DNA from: Enterococcus plantarum
Lineage (GTDB): Bacteria > Bacillota > Bacilli > Lactobacillales > Enterococcaceae
Reading direction: 5' to 3'
DNA: 64,000 bases
Assembly (NCBI RefSeq): GCF_001730295.1
Contig: NZ_MIKA01000001.1
Location: 124,001 to 188,000, forward strand
Both the position numbers and the translations under genes were made by a program. Shown here piece by piece: positions 27,465 to 35,982 of the stretch. The stretch's first letter is position 1. Each line of letters begins with the position of its first letter. A model generated the notes under the pieces. The model made no database searches, was not told where the DNA came from, and saw only the letters and a list, made by a program, of their open reading frames with translations.

Positions 27465-30400
27465 ATGAAGCAAATGAAATCCAAAAGGATCGCTATAGGG
27501 ATAGGAAGTCTATTTTTTATGTTAACTATGGCATTTTTGAGTTATCAAGCTTATTGGTTCTTTCATGATTTTGGAAAAAATAAGTACAGTTTGAATATAG
27601 AAGAATACATTCATCCAGAGATGAAGGAAAAAATTGGAATAATTATTGAACTATCAATAACGAATCCCAAAGAAGAAACGATAACGATAAAATCAAAAAA
27701 CAATCAACTGATCACTCCAGAAACCTTAGAAGCAGTAAAAAGTGATAGTCTAGAAATGGTAACAGCACAACCATCAGGAAACAACGGCGTAAAGATTAAA
27801 ATCAAACAATCAGACAAAAAAACAACGCTAAAAATACCTTTGCCGATTGTTCGAGACAGTAAAGACAAAATTGAAATTTACCGACATAAGCGAAAAATTA
27901 AAACAATGAACATAAATTACACCTCTCCTAAAGAAAAAACTGAAACATCTTCGTTGATTGTCCAACCCAAAATGTATGCAACGACAGGTTCGATTACTTC
28001 AACTAACAGTTATGAGATGTTTAGTTCACCTTCTGTCCTACAAATTCAAAACTATACTCCGTCATCCACTAAAAGAATCGTGACGACTTATCAGCAATTG
28101 ATTGCCGCAATCAAAGATAACTCCACCGACCATATTGAATTTGGTGCAAATATTTCAGGAACAACTGCATTACCAGAAGTCAATCGTTCGTTAATGATTG
28201 ATGGCAAGGGGTTCACTTTTACTACAGGCACAGGAAATAATCGGTCATTTCAATTAGGATCAGCTAAACGTTTCTTTGTTGTAAAAAATATGAATGTCGA
28301 TAGCAAAAACAACAGTGGGCTGATCCGTAGCACGCAAGATGGTTGGACGATTTTAACAGAAAATATTCAAAATACTTATGCGAGTAATGCTGGAACTTTT
28401 ATTGATGCCTCCAGGTCCTATTTAGTGATGAAAGGTCAAACGAATTGGAATTCTGGTACGACAGGCAACAATGTTGTAAATGCTAAGGAAATTTTGATAA
28501 CGGAACAGGCTGACATCCGTATTCAAGGGAGAGTATCCGTAATTAGGATGCATCCGGGAAATAGAATCAACACAGTTTTTGTCATAGAAAAAGGCTCGAA
28601 GCTCGCATTGCATAGTAGAGAAGGTCAAGCCATTTATGCCAATAGCCAAGGGTACGTAAATAAAGTTCATTTTGAAGCGAGAGATGAGGGGACCGTCCTT
28701 AATGCAACATCTAACGGAGCGTTAATAGATTATTACGGTGCGACTATTTCTATATGTGGTTCATCTAATAATAGCTCTGAAGCAACTAAATCAGCGACAA
28801 AAGTAACCAGCGGTGCAAAGGTAAATATTCATAGTTTAGGTCTAAATAATAATAAAAAAAGAGCGCAGCCAGCAATGATCAATCAAGTGACAAACGGTAA
28901 TTTTTATGTTGATGGAAAAGGTTCCGAGTTAAATTTAACCTCAGAGGGGGAAAGTAATAATATCGGTGCGGTCCTTCGTTTCCGATTGGTTGGAGGGCAA
29001 ACATTTCTTCTCACTAATAAAGGGAAAGTATCGATAACCAAAAAGAATGGATCAGCATCCGGTATTCGCTTGTATGGACAAAACAATCAGTTTTTTGTAA
29101 AAAGCGGTGGCTATCTTCAAATCAATAATCAGGCAGATAAATCTGATAATGGTGGACCGGTAAATGGTTCAGATACAGGAGGCAAACAAGGGATTCAATT
29201 TCCAATAGATGGCTCTGGGAAGACGTCGATCTTTTCTCTTGAAGGAAAGGAAAGTGAAGTATACATCAATGCATCTCTAGGCCCAGCGCTATGGACGCAA
29301 AGTGGTAGTCTTAGGTTTTTAGTAGGGAAAGATACTGTGTTTCGAGCAGAAGGACACACCTATTCTCAAAATAGTGGGGTGATTCAATCAGCAGGTCAAG
29401 CCGATTTTGAATTAGATCAACCGAGTTTTTATGACATAAGAAACAACCGTAAAAATGGGGGACAAGTATTCTCAAATGGCTCTAATAATGGCACTTTTAA
29501 AGTGAAAAAATCTTATCTTTCTGTTTGGGAAATCAAAAATGGCCTTGATTTAGATCAAGATCCAGATGCTTATTGGGCACCGATTTCGTATACATTAAAA
29601 GGACGGAATTTCGAAACAATCGTAAGTACCGATTATGTAGATGAATTCAATCAAAGTACGTATAAAGGAGCTAACCATTATGCTCGTATGAGTGGTAATA
29701 GTTCTGCCCCAATCGTAGATGAGCTGAGAATTCCAACGAATGCTGATAAAAAAATCTATGGGCATGTTAGCGTAAAAGTCGGTTATGGAGAAGAAATTCG
29801 AGATGCTTGGGAAAAGGAAGTTCTAGTGAAAGTTAAAATTACAAGAGGCAATACTGTACTCATGGAAAAAGAAGTTCTGACAAAAGGATACAAAGGTGCA
29901 AAAAATCTTCCAGGTGTTCAGCAATGGGATGAGCAAAAACCACGAGGTGGAATAGTCGTCGTTGAGTTAGCTGATTTTATTAAAACTGGTGATAAAGTAG
30001 AAATTATCGGTGCTACTCGTGGAAGAAATCGAGACAGTTTAGAAGTTCCATCGCTTCTTGTTAAACCAGTCACAACAGTAGATGTCACACCGCCAATGGA
30101 ATTAACAATAGAAAAAGATTCAATTTCCGGAAAGTCAGATACCCTCACAAATGCAAGCAAACAAATCAAAGGCACGATCGATTTATATGATAAACGACAT
30201 GATAATCAATTAACAGAAAAAATGTACATTTTTGCGAAAGTAAACAATCAATTTTTAGAGAGTACATTGACAGAAGTAACGAGTGAAGGGAAAAGTATCA
30301 CGGATTCTAAAGTGAATTGGACAATCAATTTACCGAGATATCTAGCATCCAATGAAACAATCGAAATTTTCGCGAAAGATAGCAACGTTCTTGATGATTT

Positions 30401-31436
30401 AAAGGATAAAGAGCAATTAAATACGTATAGTAAAGATCCTAATGGCATTGGTGGCAATAGTATGCCGTCAAGTAGCAGTTATGGGCATTATAAAGGCTAT
30501 CATGATGCAGTTAAGTCAGGCAAACAAGATGACCGATTTAAGCCCGCTAAACTAATGTCTGTTGAAGATATAATGCCAGAAGAGTTATCGTTAGAAAACT
30601 TGAAGGTCGAAGCTAGTACGAAAGAAAAAGATCCTGTAACGAATAAAGAAGTTGATATCACTAGAATCGGTAGTTTATTGACGTATTCAGGCGAAATAAG
30701 AAGTGCGAACAATCATCCATCCGAATCAAAAAAAGTGATTAGAAATGTTCTCTTCACTACCGAGATTCCCGCTGATCTTGATGATTCATCAAGTAGTTTT
30801 ACCTTCTTTTTTGAAAAAAATGGGAAACCAATTATTGGGCAGTATGATCAGGCATCAAGGATATTGTCCGTCAATGTTGACACTTTAACCAAGGATGATG
30901 TACTTACATTCAATTTTTCCACTAAAGTGACGGATGTTCCAGAAGGCTCACCAGAGTTTAGTTTAACTGTAAAAGCGCAAGGGAAATCACCAAATGAAGA
31001 GCCATTTATACCAGGCGACTTTATTTTGGAGAATCAAAAAACGTTGACAGACGAAGCAACGATGACAAGTCCAATGCCTAAAAAAGGAAGCGAAAATGAA
31101 ACTGAATCGATCATCGAAGATGGGAAAGCGTATGTGAGACTATCTGTAATCAATAAACGTTTAACCGCTTATTATAGAAATGTGACAAAAATTGTCGTGA
31201 AAATCGATGGTGATACCTATCGATCATTTGATAAGACATCTGGTTTACAGGAACTATCAACTGCTGAAAAGTCGATTGTACTTGACATACCGATTGATCA
31301 GCATCGCCGAAATATTACGGCTGAATACTATTATCCAGATCCACAAAATACGAGTAATTCGCTAAAAGCAATTACAACGTGGAACAAAAAGAAATGGAAT
31401 AAGGATGTAAATGATGCGCTAGATCCAGAAAAATAG
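27465..31436 (+). CDS. Large surface protein with pectate-lyase-like beta-solenoid, candidate pilus adhesin
   Basis: 1323 residues with the strongest ribosome site of the operon (AGGAGGGG). One hydrophobic helix (about 9-31) near the N-terminus could be a signal anchor. It is not a class III prepilin signal. From about 205 the segment TTYQQLIAAIKDNSTDHIEF, then SLMIDGKGFTF, matches the start of the pectate-lyase-like adhesive domain of lactobacillal surface proteins. Asn/Gly-rich short beta turns continue to about 700. The remainder looks like several beta-sandwich modules. There is no LPxTG, no WxL and no obvious C-terminal anchor. Last gene of the pilus operon; by analogy with PilY1 it may be the adhesin or tip-associated factor (inference). 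Confidence 0.7.
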   Translation: MKQMKSKRIAIGIGSLFFMLTMAFLSYQAYWFFHDFGKNKYSLNIEEYIHPEMKEKIGIIIELSITNPKEETITIKSKNNQLITPETLEAVKSDSLEMVTAQPSGNNGVKIKIKQSDKKTTLKIPLPIVRDSKDKIEIYRHKRKIKTMNINYTSPKEKTETSSLIVQPKMYATTGSITSTNSYEMFSSPSVLQIQNYTPSSTKRIVTTYQQLIAAIKDNSTDHIEFGANISGTTALPEVNRSLMIDGKGFTFTTGTGNNRSFQLGSAKRFFVVKNMNVDSKNNSGLIRSTQDGWTILTENIQNTYASNAGTFIDASRSYLVMKGQTNWNSGTTGNNVVNAKEILITEQADIRIQGRVSVIRMHPGNRINTVFVIEKGSKLALHSREGQAIYANSQGYVNKVHFEARDEGTVLNATSNGALIDYYGATISICGSSNNSSEATKSATKVTSGAKVNIHSLGLNNNKKRAQPAMINQVTNGNFYVDGKGSELNLTSEGESNNIGAVLRFRLVGGQTFLLTNKGKVSITKKNGSASGIRLYGQNNQFFVKSGGYLQINNQADKSDNGGPVNGSDTGGKQGIQFPIDGSGKTSIFSLEGKESEVYINASLGPALWTQSGSLRFLVGKDTVFRAEGHTYSQNSGVIQSAGQADFELDQPSFYDIRNNRKNGGQVFSNGSNNGTFKVKKSYLSVWEIKNGLDLDQDPDAYWAPISYTLKGRNFETIVSTDYVDEFNQSTYKGANHYARMSGNSSAPIVDELRIPTNADKKIYGHVSVKVGYGEEIRDAWEKEVLVKVKITRGNTVLMEKEVLTKGYKGAKNLPGVQQWDEQKPRGGIVVVELADFIKTGDKVEIIGATRGRNRDSLEVPSLLVKPVTTVDVTPPMELTIEKDSISGKSDTLTNASKQIKGTIDLYDKRHDNQLTEKMYIFAKVNNQFLESTLTEVTSEGKSITDSKVNWTINLPRYLASNETIEIFAKDSNVLDDLKDKEQLNTYSKDPNGIGGNSMPSSSSYGHYKGYHDAVKSGKQDDRFKPAKLMSVEDIMPEELSLENLKVEASTKEKDPVTNKEVDITRIGSLLTYSGEIRSANNHPSESKKVIRNVLFTTEIPADLDDSSSSFTFFFEKNGKPIIGQYDQASRILSVNVDTLTKDDVLTFNFSTKVTDVPEGSPEFSLTVKAQGKSPNEEPFIPGDFILENQKTLTDEATMTSPMPKKGSENETESIIEDGKAYVRLSVINKRLTAYYRNVTKIVVKIDGDTYRSFDKTSGLQELSTAEKSIVLDIPIDQHRRNITAEYYYPDPQNTSNSLKAITTWNKKKWNKDVNDALDPEK

Positions 31437-31558
31437 CGAGTGGCACTGGTAAGAGTTAATAAAACCATTTTATTTTATAGATAAATATTGTATATCCTTT
31501 TGACTCGATGGCACATTTAGTCGAAAGTGTTATTTAATAGTTTTATACAATCTGTAGT

Positions 31559-31710
31559 GAGGTTGGGAAAGAAGTACTTAATTATCTTAGTGCTTTAGTT
31601 CTTTGAATTTGATGTGCTAGATGCAAAGCGTACTGCTTGCTTCTACAGCAACCGTTGATCTGAATTCTTTAGGGGGTGGAATGTGACTCGTAGAGTCATG
31701 TCCCACCCTC
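31559..31710 (+). repeat. Dispersed intergenic repeat, copy A, with terminator hairpin
   Basis: GAGGTTGGGA at the left end is the near-inverse of TCCCACCCTC at the right end, so the whole 152 bases can fold. The right third is a 16-bp hairpin (GGGTGG..GACTC, GTA loop, GAGTC..CCACCC) followed by CGTTTTTT. A second copy at 41250-41377 shares GAATTTGATGTG, CAAAGCG, TTGCTTC, GAATTC and the GACTC-TAGAGT hairpin core in the same order. It lies in the 500-base gap after the pilus operon and probably terminates it. No ORF in the gap. Confidence 0.7.
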
Positions 31711-31892
31711 ATTTCGTTTTTTATAATTTAGTTTAGGGATTCTTTGGAAAAATTTATAACTTGTATTAAAAAAGGTATTTTTAAGTGAAAATCTAATAAA
31801 AGCTGTAATAATAACACTAGACCTTTAATTTTTTGATTTAGTAGCATATAATAAGAAAGGGTTTATTTGAGAACGCACAATAATAACTTTCA

Positions 31893-31901
31893 TGGTACAA
31901 T
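31893..31901 (+). promoter_or_regulatory. Extended -10 promoter for zapA-cvpA-mutS2
   Basis: TGGTACAAT, a -10 with TGn extension, lies 36 bases before the zapA ATG. No good -35 at normal spacing. Confidence 0.5.
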
Positions 31902-31937
31902 AGCATGTAATGGATCACTACAGGAGGGAACACTATC

Positions 31938-32381
31938 ATGGTCAAAGAAAAAACTAGATATAAAGCTGTGATTGCCGATCATACCTATACGATCATCGGA
32001 CAAGAAAGCAAACAACATATGGATTTAGTAACGAAATTAGTCAATGAACAACTAGCTGAAATCAAACATATCTCACCACAAACAAACGATGAACAAGCCT
32101 CTGTTTTATTAGCGATCAATGCCATTTCTGATCAGTTAAAAAAACAGGAAAAAGTGCTTAACTTAGAACAAGAAGTAGCAGAACTAAAAAAACGTACAAT
32201 CAGACTGGCTGAACTAGAAAATCGAATCAAACGCATCGAAGCAATAGAAGAAGAAGCAAGAGTCGTTCTGAAAAAAAATGGACAAGAAGATGTAGAAATA
32301 CACAATCATATGGAAGCTCAGCAAATCTTAAATGAAAATCGAAAACAACAGATTCAAAGTAAAAGCACCCAAGACCAATAA
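31938..32381 (+). CDS. zapA: Cell division protein ZapA
   Basis: 147 residues. The N-terminal ZapA domain (about 5-70) starts with RYKAVIADHTYTIIGQES and includes the Asn/Asp-Glu-Gln-Ala-Ser region before an alpha-helical coiled coil (75-145). ZapA bundles FtsZ filaments at midcell. Longer than E. coli ZapA because of the extended coiled coil, as in other Lactobacillales. AGGAGGG lies before the ATG. Followed after 17 bases by cvpA, the usual order zapA-cvpA-mutS2. Confidence 0.9.
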   Translation: MVKEKTRYKAVIADHTYTIIGQESKQHMDLVTKLVNEQLAEIKHISPQTNDEQASVLLAINAISDQLKKQEKVLNLEQEVAELKKRTIRLAELENRIKRIEAIEEEARVVLKKNGQEDVEIHNHMEAQQILNENRKQQIQSKSTQDQ

Positions 32382-32398
32382 TCTGAGAGGATGACAGG

Positions 32399-32947
32399 AT
32401 GTTAACACTACTTATTTTATTACTTTTTGCCATTGGATTTTATACAGGAGCTAGACGTGGATTGATTTTACAAGTGTTATATACATTTGGCTATTTTTGT
32501 TCTTATTTTATAGCTAAAACGTACTATAAAAGTTTTGCTTCCCATCTAGAATTGTTCATCCCGTATCCATCACCAACACCTGATACTAAATTGGTCTTCT
32601 TTAATCAAAAGCTTACGCTTGATTTAGATCAAGCATTTTACGGAGCGGTAGCATTTTTGCTTATTTTAGCAGCAGGTTGGTTAGTTGTCCGATTTTTGGC
32701 GATTTTTGCGCATGGATTGGTATTTGTACCAGTCTTAAAACAAGCAAATTGGCTAGCTGGAGGATTAATAAGTTTGATCGTCGTTTATATCGGAGTATTT
32801 TTAGTTTTAAGTACTGTATCGATGTTGCCAGTCGATTCAGTCCAAAATCAATTTAAAAACAGCGGATTAGCAAGTTTTATCATAAAAGATACCCCTATTT
32901 TTTCTAAACAAATCTACCATTTATGGATTGAGCAGATGATTAAATAA
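32399..32947 (+). CDS. cvpA: CvpA family membrane protein
   Basis: 182 residues with four predicted membrane helices (about 2-20, 24-44, 78-103, 118-142). The start region LTLLILLLFAIGFYTGARRGLILQ matches the CvpA motif of a first helix followed by a Gly-Arg-Arg-Gly turn. CvpA was named for colicin V production in E. coli; in Firmicutes its role is unsettled. Conserved next to zapA and mutS2. Confidence 0.9.
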   Translation: MLTLLILLLFAIGFYTGARRGLILQVLYTFGYFCSYFIAKTYYKSFASHLELFIPYPSPTPDTKLVFFNQKLTLDLDQAFYGAVAFLLILAAGWLVVRFLAIFAHGLVFVPVLKQANWLAGGLISLIVVYIGVFLVLSTVSMLPVDSVQNQFKNSGLASFIIKDTPIFSKQIYHLWIEQMIK

Positions 32948-32989
32948 GAAAAAACATTAAGAATCATTACAAGAACAGAAGGTGAAAAA

Positions 32990-35356
32990 ATGAATACACG
33001 AATTTTAACAACGTTAGGCTTTGATAAGGTCAAACAGCTAATTTCCCAATTTGTTGTTACAGCTCAAGGCTTGGAAGAGGTTGAACATTTAGTACCAGTA
33101 AATGAGGAGACCAGTATTCAGGCTTGGTTAAGAGAAACAGAAGATGGCTTGAAAGTCCAGCGATTGCGTGGTGGTATTCCAATTCCGAAGTTAGAGAATA
33201 TTCGTCCGCATATGAAGCGAATTGAAATTGGTGCTGATTTAAATGGTATCGAATTGGCGCATATTGGACGTGTCTTGTCTACAACTTCTGAAATGATACG
33301 TTTCTTTGATGATTTACAAGATAGTGAGATCGAACTACTGAGACTTTATGCTTGGAACGATCAATTAGTCGTTTTACCTGAACTGAGTCGACGATTGAAA
33401 GAGTCAATTGATGATGAGGGGCGAGTAACCGATGAAGCCTCACCAGAATTGAAAATCATTCGGCATAATATTCGTAGAACAGAACAGACGATTCGCGAAC
33501 AATTAGATGGAATCGTTAGAGGGAAAAATGCCAAATATTTAAGTGATGCGATCGTCACGATGAGAAATGAACGTTACGTAATTCCAGTTAAACAAGAATA
33601 CAAGAGTGTGTTTGGCGGAGTTGTTCACGATCAAAGTTCTTCAGGTCAGACATTGTTTGTAGAGCCGAAACAAATCGTTGAGTTGAACAATCGTTTACGT
33701 CAACATCAAATTGCAGAACGTAACGAAATCGAGCGGATTTTATCTGAGTTGTCTGCCGAGCTAGTACCGCATCGAAATGATATCATGCACAATGCATACG
33801 TTATTGGTAAATTAGATTTTGTAAATGCCAAAGCTCGATTCGGGAAACAACTAAATGCAGTTGTTCCAAAAATCAGTGAAGAAAACCACATTTACTTTAA
33901 GCAAGCCAGACATCCGTTATTAGATCAAGAAAAAGCTGTTCCAAACGATATCACGATTGGAAAAGAATATCAGGCAGTTGTGATCACAGGACCAAATACA
34001 GGTGGTAAGACGATTACCCTTAAAACACTTGGTTTGCTTCAACTGATGGGGCAATCTGGCTTACCAATTCCTGCGGGTGAAGAAAGTCAAATGGGTATTT
34101 TTGATGAAGTTTTCGCTGATATCGGAGATGAACAATCAATCGAACAAAGTTTAAGTACGTTTTCTTCTCACATGACAAATATTGTTGATGTCTTGAAAAA
34201 AGTAGACAATCATAGTTTAGTCCTATTCGATGAGTTAGGTGCAGGAACCGATCCGCAAGAAGGTGCAGCTCTGGCGATTTCGATTTTAGATGCATTAGGT
34301 AGTAAAAGTGCTTATGTAATGGCAACGACCCATTATCCTGAATTAAAAGTTTATGGATATAATCGTACAGGCACGATTAACGCTAGTATGGAATTTGACG
34401 TAGACACCTTGAGTCCAACGTACCGCTTATTGATAGGCGTTCCAGGACGTAGTAATGCGTTTGAAATTTCAAAACGACTTGGTTTGGATACAGCTATTAT
34501 AGATGAGGCAAAACACATTATGGACGGTGAAAGCCAAGATCTTAATGAAATGATTGCTGATTTGGAAAATCGTCGTAAAATGGCTGAGACGGAATATTTA
34601 GAAGTTCGTCATTATGTAGAGGAAGCAGAGCGTTTGCATCATGAGTTGAAAGAAGCCTATAGTTACTTTTTCGATGAGCGAGAAAAAGAAATGACAAAAG
34701 CCCGCCAAAAAGCCAATGAACTTGTGTCACAAGCAGAGGAAGAAGCTGCTGGTATTATTTCAGATATTCGTAAAATGCAGTTAAGCAGTGGCAATCAAGG
34801 TGGCATCAAAGAACATCAATTAATCGATGCTAAATCTAAGCTTTCGAGTCTTCACCATGAAGAGGCAAAACTAGAAAAAAATAAAGTGCTAAAAAAAGCT
34901 AAAGAACAAAAGAAACTAAAAATAGGTGATGAAGTAATCGTCAATACTTATGGACAACGTGGAACGTTGATTCGTAAATCAAGCGATAATGAATGGCAAG
35001 TTCAATTGGGCATATTAAAGATGTCAGTTGCCGAAAGTGATATGACACCCGTCGCCCCAGAAAAAGAACCGAGGCAAAGAGTGACGGCAGTTCGTTCTAG
35101 TGAAAGTAGTCATGTGGCAAACCAATTAGATTTACGAGGAAAACGGTATGAAGAAGCGTTGGCTGAAGTCGATCAATACTTAGATGCAGCGATTTTAGCG
35201 GGCTATCCTCAAGTGACGATTGTACATGGTAAGGGAACTGGCGCTTTACGGACAGGCATTACGGATTACTTGAAAAACCATCGTAGTGTGAGTAGTTATG
35301 AATTCGCACCAGGTAACCAAGGTGGTAATGGCGCAACAATCGTAAAATTCAACTAA
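32990..35356 (+). CDS. mutS2: Endonuclease/ATPase MutS2
   Basis: 788 residues. It lacks the MutS mismatch-recognition domain. Core and clamp lie at about 1-300, with the ABC-type ATPase Walker A GPNTGGKTITLKT near 334, Walker B LVLFDELGAGTDP, a coiled-coil linker (515-640) and a C-terminal Smr nuclease domain (about 710-788) with LDLRGKRYEEA and VHGKGTGALR. MutS2 suppresses homologous recombination and, in Bacillus, helps split collided ribosomes. AAGGTG lies before the ATG. Third gene of the zapA unit. Confidence 0.97.
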   Translation: MNTRILTTLGFDKVKQLISQFVVTAQGLEEVEHLVPVNEETSIQAWLRETEDGLKVQRLRGGIPIPKLENIRPHMKRIEIGADLNGIELAHIGRVLSTTSEMIRFFDDLQDSEIELLRLYAWNDQLVVLPELSRRLKESIDDEGRVTDEASPELKIIRHNIRRTEQTIREQLDGIVRGKNAKYLSDAIVTMRNERYVIPVKQEYKSVFGGVVHDQSSSGQTLFVEPKQIVELNNRLRQHQIAERNEIERILSELSAELVPHRNDIMHNAYVIGKLDFVNAKARFGKQLNAVVPKISEENHIYFKQARHPLLDQEKAVPNDITIGKEYQAVVITGPNTGGKTITLKTLGLLQLMGQSGLPIPAGEESQMGIFDEVFADIGDEQSIEQSLSTFSSHMTNIVDVLKKVDNHSLVLFDELGAGTDPQEGAALAISILDALGSKSAYVMATTHYPELKVYGYNRTGTINASMEFDVDTLSPTYRLLIGVPGRSNAFEISKRLGLDTAIIDEAKHIMDGESQDLNEMIADLENRRKMAETEYLEVRHYVEEAERLHHELKEAYSYFFDEREKEMTKARQKANELVSQAEEEAAGIISDIRKMQLSSGNQGGIKEHQLIDAKSKLSSLHHEEAKLEKNKVLKKAKEQKKLKIGDEVIVNTYGQRGTLIRKSSDNEWQVQLGILKMSVAESDMTPVAPEKEPRQRVTAVRSSESSHVANQLDLRGKRYEEALAEVDQYLDAAILAGYPQVTIVHGKGTGALRTGITDYLKNHRSVSSYEFAPGNQGGNGATIVKFN

Positions 35357-35379
35357 TCTGCTTACCTTTAGTAAGCAGA
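35357..35379 (+). other. Hairpin after mutS2 without U tract
   Basis: TCTGCTTAC (35357-35365) and GTAAGCAGA (35371-35379) form a perfect nine-base stem over a five-base loop, starting one base after the mutS2 stop. AAAAC follows instead of T, so it may stabilise the 3' end rather than terminate. Confidence 0.5.
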
Positions 35380-35403
35380 AAACTAGTCGAATGAACAGAC
35401 GAG

Positions 35404-35412
35404 TGCTATAAT
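35404..35412 (+). promoter_or_regulatory. Extended -10 promoter for trxA
   Basis: TGCTATAAT, perfect -10 with TGn extension. It leaves a leader of about 150 bases before trxA that includes a (TTC)5 tract at 35501-35515. Confidence 0.6.
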
Positions 35413-35566
35413 TACTTTATAAATCATCAACTAGCTTTGCAGGCTACTTTTTGGAACGGAGATAAGAATAGAGTGAAGTTAAAGGGATCTCAATCAATTT
35501 TTCTTCTTCTTCTTCTTTCAAGGTTAGACAATCCTGTTCAGCTTTAATACGTAGGAGGGCTATAAT

Positions 35567-35881
35567 ATGACACAAGTAATTACAGATAAAGAATTTTCAA
35601 CTGAAACAGATAGCGGTCTTGTTTTAATCGATTTTTGGGCAACATGGTGCGGACCTTGTCGTATGCAATCGCCGATTTTAGAGCAATTAAGTGAAGAATA
35701 TGATGAAAGTGAAGTGAAAATTGCGAAGATGGATGTCGATGAAAATCCAGAAACGCCCGCTTCATTTGGAATCATGAGTATTCCAACATTATTGTTGAAA
35801 AAAGACGGTGAAGTTGTAGAAAAAGCAGTAGGTGTTCATTCGAAAGAACAGTTACGTGCAATGATTGAAAAATACCTGTAG
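35567..35881 (+). CDS. trxA: Thioredoxin
   Basis: 104 residues. The redox site WCGPC has cysteines 28 and 31 in the context FWATWCGPCRMQSP. The cis-proline loop SIPTLLLKKDGE and buried Asp22 are present. A general cytoplasmic disulphide reductase recycled by thioredoxin reductase. AGGAGGG lies upstream of the ATG. Monocistronic: its own promoter upstream and a terminator downstream. The mutS2-trxA-uvrC order is common in Lactobacillales. Confidence 0.97.
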   Translation: MTQVITDKEFSTETDSGLVLIDFWATWCGPCRMQSPILEQLSEEYDESEVKIAKMDVDENPETPASFGIMSIPTLLLKKDGEVVEKAVGVHSKEQLRAMIEKYL

Positions 35882-35889
35882 AATCAAAC

Positions 35890-35922
35890 GTAGGATGGGG
35901 AACTTCTTCATCCTATTTTTTA
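35890..35922 (+). terminator. Terminator after trxA
   Basis: TAGGATG (35891-35897) pairs with CATCCTA, followed by T6. Confidence 0.85.
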
Positions 35923-35941
35923 TGTCTTACTATAAAGATAA

Positions 35942-35950
35942 TGGTATAAT
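35942..35950 (+). promoter_or_regulatory. Extended -10 promoter for uvrC
   Basis: TGGTATAAT, a perfect -10 with TGn extension, 33 bases before the uvrC ATG. Confidence 0.55.
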
Positions 35951-35982
35951 ATAATGTATCAAGGAAGAAGAAAGGAAGTATT

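Noticed and set aside
27465-31436. Sortase-anchored or WxL surface protein
   Set aside because: No LPxTG-hydrophobic-positive tail and no WxL motifs at the C-terminus, which ends in NDALDPEK.
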